This document shows positions 1 to 11,434 of a stretch of DNA of 64,000 nt, piece by piece. Source of the stretch: Dimorphilus gyrociliatus (Eukaryota > Annelida > Polychaeta > Dinophilidae); NCBI GenBank assembly GCA_904063045.1, contig CAJFCJ010000003.1:2590504-2654503 (forward strand). Reading direction: 5' to 3'. The notes beneath the pieces are model-generated. The model did no database searches. It was not told where the DNA came from and was given only the letters and a program-made list of their open reading frames with translations. The translations under genes and the position numbers were made by a program. The stretch's first letter is position 1; each line of letters begins with the position of its first letter.

Positions 1-1102
1 GTTGCTTTATTCAACAAAAAAAGTATCAGGGTAGTTGTTTTTGGTATATTCTATATAAGAAAGTAGTTGCTTAAATGCTTAAATGAACATAATATAAATA
101 TATATAAATACTGTATATATTATAAAATATCTATAACTATAAATTATATATATCATTAACTTTTTTATATATAGCTGTTTTATTAAATTGGCAAATAGAG
201 GGTGAATAGTCAATAATTGATCTTTTTTTTTTGTTCATTATATGGCATCAGTAATGAATAAGAAAAGATATTCAATTGACTATCTATCGTATTTAGATAT
301 ATTTTATTATATAATATCGATATATAGATAGGAGGAATTTGGAAATATAGTTTTTTTATTCGATTTTCAGATTGCCTAGGAATACTAGTATAGGCTGTAA
401 TTAAGTACCTAACCAATCAAAGTTAAAAATATCACGTGACTTATCTACTCAACCGCTTTCAAGTCCAGGACGTAGCTTAAACAACAAATTGTCAAGCCAG
501 TTATTGAAACCTGAAAAAAAAAATCAGTAAGTATTATATAAATTTTTTGTAACATAACAAAAATTATTTTTTGATAATATAACAAAACTACTGTAAATTA
601 TAAAGAACTTTCAATTATAATTAAGTATTATATATATACTGTATATATATAAACATGTATACTATATAGAGAAATATCAGTGAAATTTATATTGTAACAT
701 TGATAATTTTATATAATTGTTTTTCTCCTTCGGATTGAATTTGAATAAAAATTAAAAAGAGGAAAATTAAAATATAAATCTTTAATTGTTCGTTTAAATC
801 GAAATGAATTCTTTTTATGTTATTATTGTAGATTCGATTATAAAAGAAGAGAAGAGAGATATAAGATATGTGTTTAGTATATATTAAATATACATTTACA
901 ACTTGATTTAAATATATACAGATTGTATATATATTTAACAAGTAAAAACTTCATAGAAATACAATTAGGTATTTATTACTAAAATATGAAATATACATAT
1001 ATAAAGTATATATATATACACTGTATTTATAGATATTATGATGTAGATAAAATTGGTTTTAATTAATCTCACCTCTTTTTTATATTCTTGCTAATTTTAG
1101 AA
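1..1102. other. AT-rich 5' flank with probable 5'UTR exon of the first gene
   Basis: No coding exon is supported here. A good splice donor (gtaagt) sits at 527 and a good acceptor (ctaattttag) ends at 1100, two bases before the ATG of the first gene, so 527-1100 is probably a 5'UTR intron and the promoter lies upstream of about 526. A TCACGTGA E-box core lies at 431-440. The remainder is AT-rich DNA with several tactgtatata motifs. Confidence 0.45.
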
Positions 1103-2278
1103 ATGTACACACCGCAAAATAGAAAAGTTACTGATGATTTGTTTGGCTTGTCGACTACCCTAGATGTGACTACACCACCAAGTCTTTTACCAGACCAGAA
1201 TTTTTTGGGTGCACCTGGAGATTGGAATTATCCGAGCGATTTAACTCTTATTCCGTTTGGTGAATCTCCACCAAATTCTTTAATTGATTCTAATAATTGT
1301 GCTAGTTTATTGCCGTGTTTAACCGAATTGGAAAATGTAAAAACGGAAATTGAAATCGATACTCCCGAAGGATCTCCTTCGCCTGAAGTATCCACACCTA
1401 TTACAATAAATACTAAAATGTCTAATTATACGTGGCACAGTACTAGATCCTTTACTTCTACCGAAAGTCAGGTTGTAGTTGTTCCATCTGATGCGAGAAA
1501 AAGAAAAACGTCATTTCATTATGTTCAATTTCAAGGTTAAACACTTTTTTAATGGTTTAAGCACACTTGAAAGTACTAATGTTCAATTAACTCTTCAGGT
1601 TATAATAAAAAATCAGCGAAAAAAAGTCGAGAAATGACACCTCTATCTTCTCTTCTAACCGACTTTAATACTGATTCAAGCAAGCTTAACTTGAACACTT
1701 CAGCAAAAAAGATTAGCTTTACTTCAAAAGGAAACTTCGACTATCCATATCATTTAATAAATGGATCGCATAGAAAACGTAAATCAAAGAATTATGATGA
1801 TTCTAAAAAAGTAAGTTAGTCGATTAATTCATCTAGCTATTTTCGTTGCTTTGTACATTCGGTATGCTGAGTTATTAAATCTTCAAAAGGGTGCTGGGTC
1901 GTCCTCGTCTGCTTCTTCTACTTCGTCGTCATCATCCAGGAGTGCTATGAAAGGATCTTCACCAAATAGGGATACCTACCAAAGCCAAAGGTTGTTTGCC
2001 TGTAAATTCTTCTGCTTTAAATACTTAATTATCATAACTTGAATTTCAGGTTCAATCCTTACGATATAATTAAGACGAAGCAGCCAACTACTCCGTGTTC
2101 ATCGCCGACTTCTCCGTCTCATAACTCTAATAGCGAAGTTAATAGTCCAACAACAATCCCCTGCCAATTGATTTCTACACAACCGATACAAATCGATGTA
2201 CAAAATGAAAGTCAGCAATATACAATCTCCTTTCCAGTTTCTAATTATCCTGGTTACCCTTGTACAACTTGGACTTGA
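1103..2278 (+). CDS. unrecognised Ser/Pro-rich, probably nuclear protein
   Basis: Four exons join in frame: 1103-1535, 1599-1810, 1890-1990 and 2050-2278, giving about 324 residues. The start ATG at 1103 follows a splice acceptor directly, implying a 5'UTR intron. I see no known fold. The N-terminal half is acidic and Pro/Ser-rich (TTPPS, SPSPE) and holds a VKTE that fits the SUMO consensus. The middle has basic clusters (RKRK near residue 137, KKSAKKSR, HRKRKSK) that could be nuclear localisation signals. Exon 3 is a nearly pure Ser tract, and the C-terminus is Pro/Ser/Thr-rich. Composition suggests a disordered transcriptional or signalling regulator, which is inference only. The exon 3 acceptor (cttcaaaag) has a weak pyrimidine tract and is the least certain junction. 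Its promoter may carry the E-box at 431-440. Confidence 0.65.
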
Positions 2279-2937
2279 ATGGTTTAACTATTAAACTAAC
2301 TTTCTACAAAAACAGAAATGCTCACTTTTAAGTGTAACGAAAAACTTAAAAATGTGTCCATAAGGTTTTGTGCTTAATCGGTAAATTTTTTTTGTATATA
2401 AAAACTGAAAAAAAAACCGAAAAAAATACTTTTGTTGTGCTTTCTTACATATATCTTTATATATATGTTTATATATATTTATATATTTAAAACAAGTATA
2501 ATTTTTCTAATGCCATGATAACTGTGTTTTTGAAAATGTTCATTTCTATTGCATTGAATATTTGTCCTTTTTTTTCTCTTTTCTGTCTTTTTTACAGCTG
2601 GACTGTATTTTAATGTTATTATTATCTTTTATACAATTTATATCGTAGGCATATTTGGGTATAGGGAAATTAATCATATTAATTAAATTTCAAATGAAAC
2701 AGTGATATTCATAAACTTTACCTTGATACCTCTTATCAAGTTTACTTGACATTAACTTGTTTTGGATTTATACTAATTTAAAATATGTTATAAATATCTG
2801 TGATAAAGAGTTTCAAATTCTTTAGTAGATCTAGTTTTATCATGATAAAAACTTTCTACAAATCTGCTGACATTAACTGGTGCATTGATGAATATTTCGG
2901 TAAAATTGTTTTCGAAGAATTCTTTAAATTCGCCGGC
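2279..2937. other. intergenic: 3'UTR of first gene and mL51 promoter
   Basis: AT-rich, with poly-T and TATATA runs. No additional gene is seen. An upstream in-frame ATG for the mL51 reading frame lies at 2842 and is considered under that gene. Confidence 0.4.
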
Positions 2938-3660
2938 ATGAGTTTGACAAGGTCGATATCATATTTTGGGAGTATACTGTCAAAATGTAACGTCTTTCGG
3001 TCGTTTTCATCTTGTTCTTCGCAATTAAGTTCATACGATCCTTATCCCGAATATGAAGTTGCTTCACCCTATAAACCGAGATTGAAATGGCGTTATGGAT
3101 ATAAGCCAAACTACTTCACCGGAGGTTTTGTTCTTAATAGTATTTTTTTAAAAACATAGTTATAATTTTGTAATATGAACAAAACAGGTTTACTGCCTAG
3201 AGTAAAGGAAGGTGAATACAAAGATAAACCCCTTCCATTGCCCAAAGATGAACCATGGAAAAGAGAGCAATGGACAAAAGAAAAGGCCAATTTTGGACAA
3301 AACGATTATATAGGTTAATTAACTACGTCCCATTAAGTGGTAAAGTTTAAAGGTTTTACTATTTTAAATTTAATAGATATTCTTGGAGATGGTGACGTTA
3401 AACCTTGGGAATTGTCTACCGCCCCTGTATGGCTGAGAGGACATAAAGAGACTCATGAAATAACTAGATTATACGAAAGATTACGTCACGAAGGCAAATG
3501 GCTACAAGAAACTCAGCCTGAAAAGTATCACCGATTAAGAAAACATATTTGGTACTTATATAAACGAATAAATAATAAGAGACTGAGAAGAAATTATTGG
3601 GGTCATAAGTTTGCAAGAAGTAGATTTATTGTTAAGGAAAAACCATGGGATGAAGACTAA
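2938..3660 (+). CDS. MRPL51: mitochondrial large ribosomal subunit protein mL51
   Basis: A structural protein of the mitochondrial 39S subunit. Exons 2938-3124, 3188-3313 and 3377-3660 splice in frame to 198 residues. The reading GGLLPRVK, then the KEKANFGQNDYIDILG block, APVWLRG and KHIWYLYKRINNK match the mL51 family, whose human member has the equivalent PIWLRG and RIRYLYKHFN. The ATG at 2938 is preferred because it gives a Ser/Arg-rich amphipathic N-terminus (MSLTRSISYFG) typical of a mitochondrial presequence. An in-frame ATG at 2842 would add 32 residues, including acidic ones unlike a targeting signal. The protein is longer than the 128-residue human form at both ends, with a basic C-terminal extension after YLYKRIN. 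Introns are 63 nt each. It lies head to tail with DNAJA3, another mitochondrial gene. Confidence 0.9.
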
Positions 3661-4092
3661 TGTTCAATTCAAGTTTTGTAAAGAAAACGTGCATTCTAGA
3701 AGAAACTTTCAAAAAATATGTTACTTATTAAATTGAATTCAATTTTATTGAATATAAAACTGCATACATAATAAAAAACAATTACATAACTCTAACTTAA
3801 ATATAGCTCAATGTACTCTATAAGAATATTAATGTAATTACTGAAGTTTAGATACTTCATAGTAAAAAGAACATCAAACTTTTACATAATACTATACATT
3901 CTTTATCAACACTAGTGACATCTGGTTAGCTAGCTTTAAAAATACTGGAGACAGGGATATCTGTAAAAGTTTTAATTATTTCTTTTAAAAAATCTGAAAA
4001 ATAAAGAAATATTGTAAAAAATTATAATACATATATTTAATCAAAATTCCTTAAGTTAGAGTATAATTGATATAATATCCCTATCGCTTTTC
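3661..4092. other. intergenic between mL51 and DNAJA3
   Basis: AT-rich 3'UTR and promoter sequence with an ataaaa run near 3770. No gene is seen. A YY1-like core (aaaatggcggcc) lies at 4102-4113, inside the DNAJA3 5' coding region. Confidence 0.35.
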
Positions 4093-6217
4093 ATGTCTTG
4101 CAAAATGGCGGCCATCAGAAGAACCTTGACAAAATTTCAAACTTTAAATAATTATCGTGTTACAACAGAATTTAGCACTTTTGCTCTACAATATAAGGGA
4201 CTTCCTAGAATTAAAAGTACTCAGTCAGTAAATAATGCAAATCATATAACAACAAACCAACTATTCAACCGTAAGTGACCATCAATTTACACACGTGATT
4301 TTTGCAATCTGAAATCTCTTGCTCTTTTTTTCCTTAGATCGTCAATTTCAAACATCTTCCGTATTAAGTAAAAGAGATTACTATGAAGTATTAGGAGTTC
4401 CAAAAAGTTCAGCCTCAAAAGACATAAAAAAAGCCTACTATAAGGTTTAGTTCAAAATATATACCGGTTAATCATTCTAGTCTTTAATATTATTTACAGC
4501 TGGCAAAAAAATTTCACCCTGACATGAATAAAAATGATCCTGAGGCTGCAAAGAAATTTCAAGAAGTATCAGAAGCCTATGAAGTCTTAAGTGATGATTC
4601 TAAACGCCAGCAATATGATACTTTCGGAATGGGTGATGGTCAACAAGGCTATGGCAGCCCTGGAGCAGGTTTTCACCAAGGAAGAGCTGGATTTCAAAAC
4701 TTTCATGGATCTATTGATCCGGAAGAGTTATTTAAGAATATGTTTGGAAATGCAGGTTTCAGAATGGGTGGTTTCGATAATAACGATTTTGCAGAAAGTA
4801 ATTTTGGATTTGCTGCAGCGTCGGAGGTAGGCAATAACAACTTTCAGGATAATTAAATTATATTAAAGATTCTTTTGAAATAGGTTTCCATGAATTTAAC
4901 TTTTCAACAAGCTGCCCGTGGCGTAAATAAAGAAATAGAACTTAATGTTACAGATAATTGTCCTAGATGTGGAGGAAGAAAAGCTGAACCAGGCTCCAAA
5001 ACAGTAAAATGTCATCATTGCAATGGTATGTATTCTTAAATGATTAAATTATGTTCTAATATTCCATCAGAAGTAATTAACATCTATATACTGTGAATAT
5101 ATTTATAGGTACGGGAATGGAAACATTTAATACAGGACCGTTTATGATGCGTTCTACCTGTCGACACTGCAGAGGTGCAAGGACTATACTAGAAAAGCCT
5201 TGTTTCGAATGCTCTGGTAAAGGAAAAACTGTACAAAAAAAACGAATTGTTGTTCCTGTTCCCGCTGGTGTTCAAGATGGTCAGACAGTCAGAATGACTG
5301 TTGGAACCAAAGAAGTTTTTATAACATTTAGGGTTGAAAAGAGTAAAATCTTTAAAAGAGATGGTGCAGATGTTCACGCAGACGTTTCAATATCACTTTC
5401 TCAAGCTATTCTGGGAGGTAACATTAGAATCGCTGGTATATATGATGATATATTGTTGGAAATTCCACCTGGTACATCTTCCCATACAAGAATTCGTTTA
5501 CAAGGTAAAGGAATTGCAAGAGCAAATAGTTACGGTTATGGAGACTATTACGTCCACATTAAAATCAATATTCCTAAGTATGAAAAAAAATTCAATTGTA
5601 TAATATCATTTTAAATCATTTCTATTACTTTAGGAAACTAACGAAAGAGGAAACGGCACTTGTAAAAGCATTTGCCGAGATGGAGACGAATATTAAAGGA
5701 ACTGTAAATGGTATTACATCAACAAAAGAAGGTTAGTAGATTTTAATACGCTAATTACTATATTATATGGAATAGAAATAAGTTATTAGGCTAGTAAGAC
5801 GTATATTAATAATATAAAACCTACCCTACCGCCATTTCTCAGAAAGATTTTAATATTGTTCATAAAACCACATCAATGTATATAAGTTTGTTTATCTAGC
5901 CTGCTTTTACTTTTGCAGGCACAAAGGATAATGGCGGTGGAGGTGAAAGTCCTGTAAAAGGACAAAGCATGGATTCTGATGAAAATGAGGGTATACTAAA
6001 AAAAATTAAGAGAGCCATATTTGGTTAATAGGTAGATACTGACTAATAATTTTCTATGCTAAACTTTCACTTGTAAATTAAATTTTATTGTTTTTCAGGT
6101 TCTAAAGTTATGAATGATGAAGATAATACTGTTAGTAGGATACGTAAAGCCATTTCTCACGAGGAAGATCAGATTAGTGATGAAAATAACGACGAGCAGG
6201 CTCGAGAAAAACAGTAA
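4093..6217 (+). CDS. DNAJA3: mitochondrial DnaJ/Hsp40 co-chaperone, Tid1 (DNAJA3)
   Basis: A type I J-protein that stimulates mitochondrial Hsp70. Eight exons (4093-4270, 4338-4444, 4500-4826, 4884-5025, 5109-5577, 5634-5731, 5919-6023, 6099-6217) give 514 residues; human is about 480. In order: a basic mitochondrial presequence; a J domain from about residue 72 with the HPD tripeptide (KKFHPDM); a Gly/Phe region; a zinc-binding domain with four CxxC repeats ([30 protein letters not shown]); and the C-terminal substrate domains. Repeats 1 and 3 lack the final Gly of CxxCxGxG. A second in-frame ATG at 4105 has better context and is a possible start. If the exon 7 donor at 6024 is not used, translation stops at 6026-6028, giving a shorter alternative C-terminus. 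Human Tid1 also has C-terminal splice forms. Confidence 0.95.
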
Positions 6218-6456
6218 TTGATTCAATTTGAAAAAAACCGGTTTTTCTAAAATATAAAATGTATATATAAAAATTTTTTTGTCATTATCCAATTAATTTT
6301 GAATACCATTAAGCAACAAGTTATGAATGAGGCAGTATAAAGCAATATAAATTTAGAAGTTATCTAATATTTTCAACATTTTTGGTCGTGTTTGGATTCC
6401 TTAGACAAATTACTAGTAATTCGATATTTAATATCTTAATCACTACTCTTTAAGTC

Positions 6457-8375
6457 TTACAATAACCTTTTAACGCTGTAATTGTAAGCAGCATCTACGT
6501 GTTTGTTATCTAAAAAGTTTGTTTTATGCGATTTTCCTGCCTGGCCAACTTCTCTGACCGCCGTAACCGCCATATAGACGCCCAGTCTTGAAAATTGTCG
6601 TCTTGTTTTTTCTCTCTCGATAATTGTCTTAGGATCTTTAATATTTTCATCTACAAGTTTATCTAATTCTCTCTTTCTTTGCCGTTTTGAAATGGCTAGT
6701 GCAACTTTAAGAGATGACTTTTGTGTAAATACTCCAGGTGGCGCTTCGGCCATCAGATCTCTTTTCCATTGGGGTATTCTAGCACCTTCGATTTCCGTAA
6801 CGCTTTCACTATCTTCATTATCATATTCTGATTCGTCGTCGTCCACAAAATGAACACTCTTTTGTACGTTTCCAGACGACAAGGGGCGAATAATTGACTT
6901 TGTTCTTTCGAACACCATTCGGTTGCCTTTACTTGGAGCAACAGATGATAAAGGTCGCTGAATAGACTTAATTGGTTTTTCTTGAGATTCTTCTAATTTA
7001 ACGCTATTTTTAGATGATAAGATTGGAGAAGTAGGAGTTCTTATCACTTTTTCATCAATCTCTGTTAGCTTTCCGGTACAATAGACCTTGTTTCTAACAG
7101 CTGTTGATGATAAAGGTCGTCTTATCGGTTGTGCTTTCTCCCTAACAACTCCAGCACTGGTGCAGCGTCGTAGTCTATTAACAGCTTTATTTTGATGATC
7201 TTTCTCTGCTAAAACCTTTTCAACGTCTTCCTCGTTCTCACCCAAAGCAAGTAACAAAGATTTAAGATTCCCGATGGCCTCTTCCTCTGATTTTAGCTCA
7301 TTTTCCTCCTCTTTTAAAAGAAGTTGCTTTTGCAAATGTCTTTCGGTTATTCTCCATTTTCTGAGTCTTTTTTCAGAGAGAGTATATATAGATTTAAAAT
7401 AATCGCAATTTTTAACGCTCCTATCACTCTGTCCTCTCAGTGGCAATCCTTCAGAGCTAATTCCAGAAGTTTTTAAAGTTGTTTTCAAAGCTTTTACAAT
7501 TTGCCTTTTATCTTTTTCAATATCAAATACCACTCTGTCTTTTTGTTTGTCCAATAATTTTCTATGTAGTTGCCATCTAGCCGCGATTATTCGATTCTTT
7601 AAATCGGCCTATTGATAATTAATAATAAAATATCAAATTTTTAACTAAATGACAAGATCAAACTATCCTACAAAAAATTTTTAGTTCTTAAATGACTATA
7701 GTTGAAAAACAATCTTTTGAGTAATCATTAGCAAATATTTACTTATTAGAGTACTTTAAATGTATTTTTAGTTTGAATAAGTTTACATAGACTAAAATTT
7801 TAAGCTTCTCTCCCACGTTAAAGAAAGAAAGAAAGAAGGAAGGAAGGGAAAATTTATTTTTTTTTTAAAAAAAAAGAATTTTCGTTTTTTTAAATTAAAA
7901 AAACTTATAAAACAATGCTACAGCATTTGAAAAAGAATTATCTATCGGCATTTAACAAAGGAAAATTTATATTGCTTTTTCAATAAGTTTTTTAATATTT
8001 ATCAAGCTCTAAAGTTGTCATAAAAGGCTTTATTTTTCAAATATCTAAAAATAGAGTAAAAAATTGAATTATATCTAGTTAAACTCTTTTTATTCTTTAA
8101 ATTTATAAAAGTAATAAATAAGGTAAATTTTCTTAAATAAAGGGAAAAAATCGTTAAGAGAATAAACAAGATATTAGAAGAGAAGAGAATGAAAGAAAAA
8201 GTTAATTAAACAAGTTTCAGAGATTAGATATTTAACTAGTAGTTAGAGTTTATTAAAAAACTGAAATATTTGCAAATGTATACGTGGTATATACTTTATT
8301 TACCTTTATGCAGTTATCTATCGGTTTCCTATGCGCCAGCTTCCTCTTGGAACTATTCACATCTTGAAAATTCAT
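6457..8375 (-). CDS. unrecognised coiled-coil protein with three RPLSS repeats
   Basis: Two exons on the minus strand, 8375-8304 and 7608-6457, join in phase 0 to 407 residues. The first exon starts MNFQDVNSSKRK and runs into ADLKNRIIAARWQLHRKLL. I do not recognise the family. The N-terminal 150 residues are rich in K, E, Q and L and look helical (RHLQKQLLLKEEENELKSEE), suggesting a coiled coil. The middle is disordered and carries three copies of a basic-RPLSS motif (RRPLSST, QRPLSSV, IRPLSSG) about 40-50 residues apart, which look like short linear binding or phosphorylation sites. An acidic patch (DDDESEYDNEDSESVTE) follows, then a basic C-terminal helix region. The 695-nt intron is long for this neighbourhood and holds a gaaa/gaag microsatellite near 7825. 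A ciliary or cytoskeletal role is possible but unsupported. Confidence 0.7.
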
Positions 8376-8819
8376 GATCAGATGGCTAACTATTGACAAA
8401 CGGCTCTTGTTAAGGATTGACGTATTGTGTAATATTTCAGACGTTAACGACGCCTATCGCCCATTACAAATAGACCAAGCGTGATAAGCCGAATAGATAA
8501 TGATCTTTATAGTTGTCGGCTTTTTTGTTTGCGCATCGAAATCGATGTTGTCGTCAATCACTTTTGCTCCTCTTTCTCCCGCTATCGACCTTAGTAAAAT
8601 GCTTAAAAATAAAAAAAAGTTTGCTCAATAATCCCTCTAGATTATAGGCTTTTCAATTATGTATACATATCCTCTAAAGATATTTCGATTAATTCGCAAG
8701 AAATGTTTATATTGAAAATACACATTTTAATATTATTTCTGTGTTCTATATACTTTATATTTTTAAAGTAAAATATTAATTTATTGATATATTCATAGAA
8801 AATCTTTATCTTCATCAAA
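8376..8819. other. intergenic: promoter of the RPLSS-repeat gene and 3' flank of cystinosin
   Basis: The stretch 8380-8600 is somewhat GC-richer than its surroundings and is the likely promoter of the minus-strand gene starting at 8375. No ORF of interest is seen. Confidence 0.35.
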
Positions 8820-10630
8820 TTATATCTTCAAAGTTTGTTTTCCATATAGAAAAAAGTGTTGAACGAAGAAGATTACATTAAATAAAATTGATATTAAACC
8901 AAGACATAGTTTGCCTGGATTTCCAATTGTTGTTTGCCAATCGTCTGCCAAAGAAAATAGTATTAATCTATTTGTTAAATTATTTTATGATAATGACTAT
9001 TAGTTCGCCTATCCTTAGCTATTATACTTATAGAGATTTCAGCTAATTTACTTTCTACTAATACAATAAGATCTCGGATTATCAAACAACTACATCTGAC
9101 TAGCTAATATCCTTATTAGATAGATATATACAATATATGTAAATATGAATTTTCAGGTTTTATATCCTGACGATCAATTATCTTCATAAAATATTAATAA
9201 AATGTCTTAATAGTACACTTTATAAATAAATTAACATATATTTACATTGTCTGTTTCTACTAACCGTTATTAAAAGCATCTATTATCATCTGAAGAAAAC
9301 TCAATAATCCACCACCTCCGTCTAAAAGAACACTTTGAATTGCATATCCCGACGTACTCTTTCTTTGATAGTTGAGCAATACCTGTAAGAGTATATTCTT
9401 TATATAAATAATCGTATATACTGTTTTATTAATATTTTAGGTATCAATTGGTGTTTGTTTTACCTGAGGGAAATACTTAATTGGCGTTATAATAACTTTA
9501 ACTAATGAACAGAAATATATTAAAGTTAGCCAAGTAATTTTTTCTATTAACGCAAAATAGCAGAGTCCAATGAAACAAGAAAATATTATTGCTAAAATAC
9601 CAAATGAAAACTTGGATAGTTCCTGATCCTTTTTCTCATAAAACAAACATTGATAAACAATAATCGACGTCATAATAACGGCGTGGAAAGAGAAATAGAC
9701 ATCATTCAATTTAACTGGAATGGCTGTTTTTGGATGATCGTGTAGGTAGCTTAACTGTATAATTGTAATTAAAAGGTTATTAAATATTATAGTTTTTTAT
9801 ATGAAATATAGAAATATTACCTGTATGAAAGAGTTTTTAAAAAAGGCTACATTGAAAGTTAAATAGGAGATATGACCAACAAAATTGAGAATAACATAGT
9901 CAATACTTAAGCCAACAACGCTTTTTTTTCGAAAATTCTTTATAATTTGTGGATAATACGTAAAACTCCATGCTAAAAAATATGACCAACCAATAAATAA
10001 GGACAAATAACCTAATAGTATCTTATGAACAACTGCTATATGTATTTGAATTTTATATAGATTCTTTATTTCTTTAGAGCTTGATTCAAACGTCATTAGG
10101 CAGTGGCCACTAATATTTTTTGTTTTTAATGGAAGTAGTATTTTTTGAGATTGAATAGGCTTAATAGTGAATGAAGATACCGTATCAATTAAATTATTAT
10201 TATCAAATGTAACTTTTATATCTGTTTTCTTTGTAACAATTTTATCTCTGAAAGTAGAAAAACAAAAATTTTATTTATAGTTACAATTGGTTAATTAACG
10301 TTATATTACTTTGTCTTAATTGTTATCAAAGACTTACTGCCCAGCTCTATTATCAACTTTTCGTTGGATATTTCAAACGGAACTAATGACAAAGAACAAT
10401 TAAACTTGGATGTTTCTAATGATCCATACTCTAAAATACAAACCTGATATTTCACTTGCATTTTTACCAAGTATAGTATGCTCTTTAATGTGATTAATCC
10501 AGTATTTGTGTGAGAAAACGACTGCTATTAGACATAAGCTAAAAACAAGGCTAATCAGAATAATTAGAGCTTTACGAGAAACATCTTTTTTATCAAGAAA
10601 CGATACTCTTGTTATGGTCTTCAATCCCAT
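8820..10630 (-). CDS. CTNS: cystinosin, lysosomal cystine/H+ exporter
   Basis: A PQ-loop transporter that exports cystine from lysosomes with protons. Six exons (10630-10468, 10430-10338, 10245-9821, 9754-9464, 9382-9265, 8944-8820) give 404 residues. PQ-loop 1 reads TYYPQIIKNFRKKSVVGLS and PQ-loop 2 reads KYFPQVLLNYQRKSTSGY; the conserved Asp after it is kept (VLLDGGGG). The lumenal N-terminal region is divergent, with FNCS as one possible N-glycosylation site. Two differences from the human protein stand out: the N-terminus has about 20 cytosol-like residues before a hydrophobic segment (LIILISLVFSLCLIAVVF), so it looks like a signal anchor, and the C-terminal GYDQL lysosomal signal is absent (it ends KQTLKI), leaving the YFPQ-type loop signal. 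Intron 1 is only 37 nt. Exon 3 uses the second AG of cagag to stay in frame. It shares a 276-bp divergent promoter with DTD1. Confidence 0.95.
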
Positions 10631-10906
10631 AAGTTCTCTCGTAAGCTCTACTTGATATTATTATCTAATATAATTTATTTTATTTTAAATGATGCGCTAT
10701 ATATCTTTTTTCCAAACTAATCATATTATCAGCTGTCTGCTTCAACGTAACCGGAAGTTTATGAAACGTGTTGTCCTGGACTCCCGTTCCTCGGAGAAGC
10801 ATTCGATTTATAAATAAAGAAATGACTGAAATAATGATCTCTACCAGTCTTTATTGAATACTCCGCCATTTTGCGCGGAATACAGAATCAAAACCGAAAT
10901 TAAGCA
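10631..10906. promoter_or_regulatory. divergent promoter between cystinosin and DTD1
   Basis: Only 276 bp separate the two opposed start codons, so both promoters must lie here or overlap the 5' ends. A YY1-like core (cgccattttgcgcgg) occurs at 10863-10877, close to the DTD1 start. Confidence 0.55.
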
Positions 10907-11434
10907 ATGAAAGCTCTAATCCAGCGCGTATTAAACGCTAAAGTTACAGTAAATGGCGATGTGGTAAGCGAAATAGGTAAGGGTCTTTGTGTCCTCGTTG
11001 GAATATCTCGTGACGATAACAAAAAGGATATGGAGTTTATTGTTAGGAAGATTCTTAATCTTCGTGTGTTTGATGATGAAAATGGAAAAAGATGGGCTAA
11101 AAGCGCAAAAGATTTGAATCTCGAAATATTATGCGTTAGTCAATTTACCCTGTATCACGTACTCAAGGGAAATAAACCAGACTTTCATAATGCAATGACT
11201 GCGGAACAATCCGAAAAATTTTACAATGAATTTCTTGATGAAATGAAGAAAAATTACAAACCAGAAGCAATTAAAAATGGTCTATTTGGTGCGGATATGC
11301 AAGTACATATACAAAATGATGGTCCAGTTACAATTGATGTCGTTAGTCCTCCCAAGAAGCCTGCAAGAAGCCAAGTAGAAGGTGCTAGCTCATCTAAAAG
11401 AGACGACGTATCCTCAACGTCCGAAATGACCTAG
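10907..11434 (+). CDS. DTD1: D-aminoacyl-tRNA deacylase (DTD1)
   Basis: Hydrolyses D-amino acids mischarged onto tRNA, protecting translation from D-residues. A single exon encodes 175 residues starting MKALIQRVLNAKVTVNGDVV, the canonical DTD N-terminus. The catalytic SQFTL motif is at about residues 78-82 and the conserved NDGPVT is near 138-143; in this family the GP dipeptide shapes chiral selection. The C-terminal 25 residues (KKPARS onward, Ser-rich) extend past the enzyme core and look disordered, as in other metazoan DTD1 proteins. Unlike most neighbours, the coding region has no intron. It is transcribed away from cystinosin. Confidence 0.95.
   Translation: MKALIQRVLNAKVTVNGDVVSEIGKGLCVLVGISRDDNKKDMEFIVRKILNLRVFDDENGKRWAKSAKDLNLEILCVSQFTLYHVLKGNKPDFHNAMTAEQSEKFYNEFLDEMKKNYKPEAIKNGLFGADMQVHIQNDGPVTIDVVSPPKKPARSQVEGASSSKRDDVSSTSEMT

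Noticed and set aside
2924-3109. Minus-strand ORF opposite mL51
   Set aside because: Shadow of the mL51 first exon.
10431-10467. Frameshift in cystinosin making it a pseudogene
   Set aside because: A 37-nt GT-AG intron restores the frame, and similarly short introns occur in neighbouring genes.
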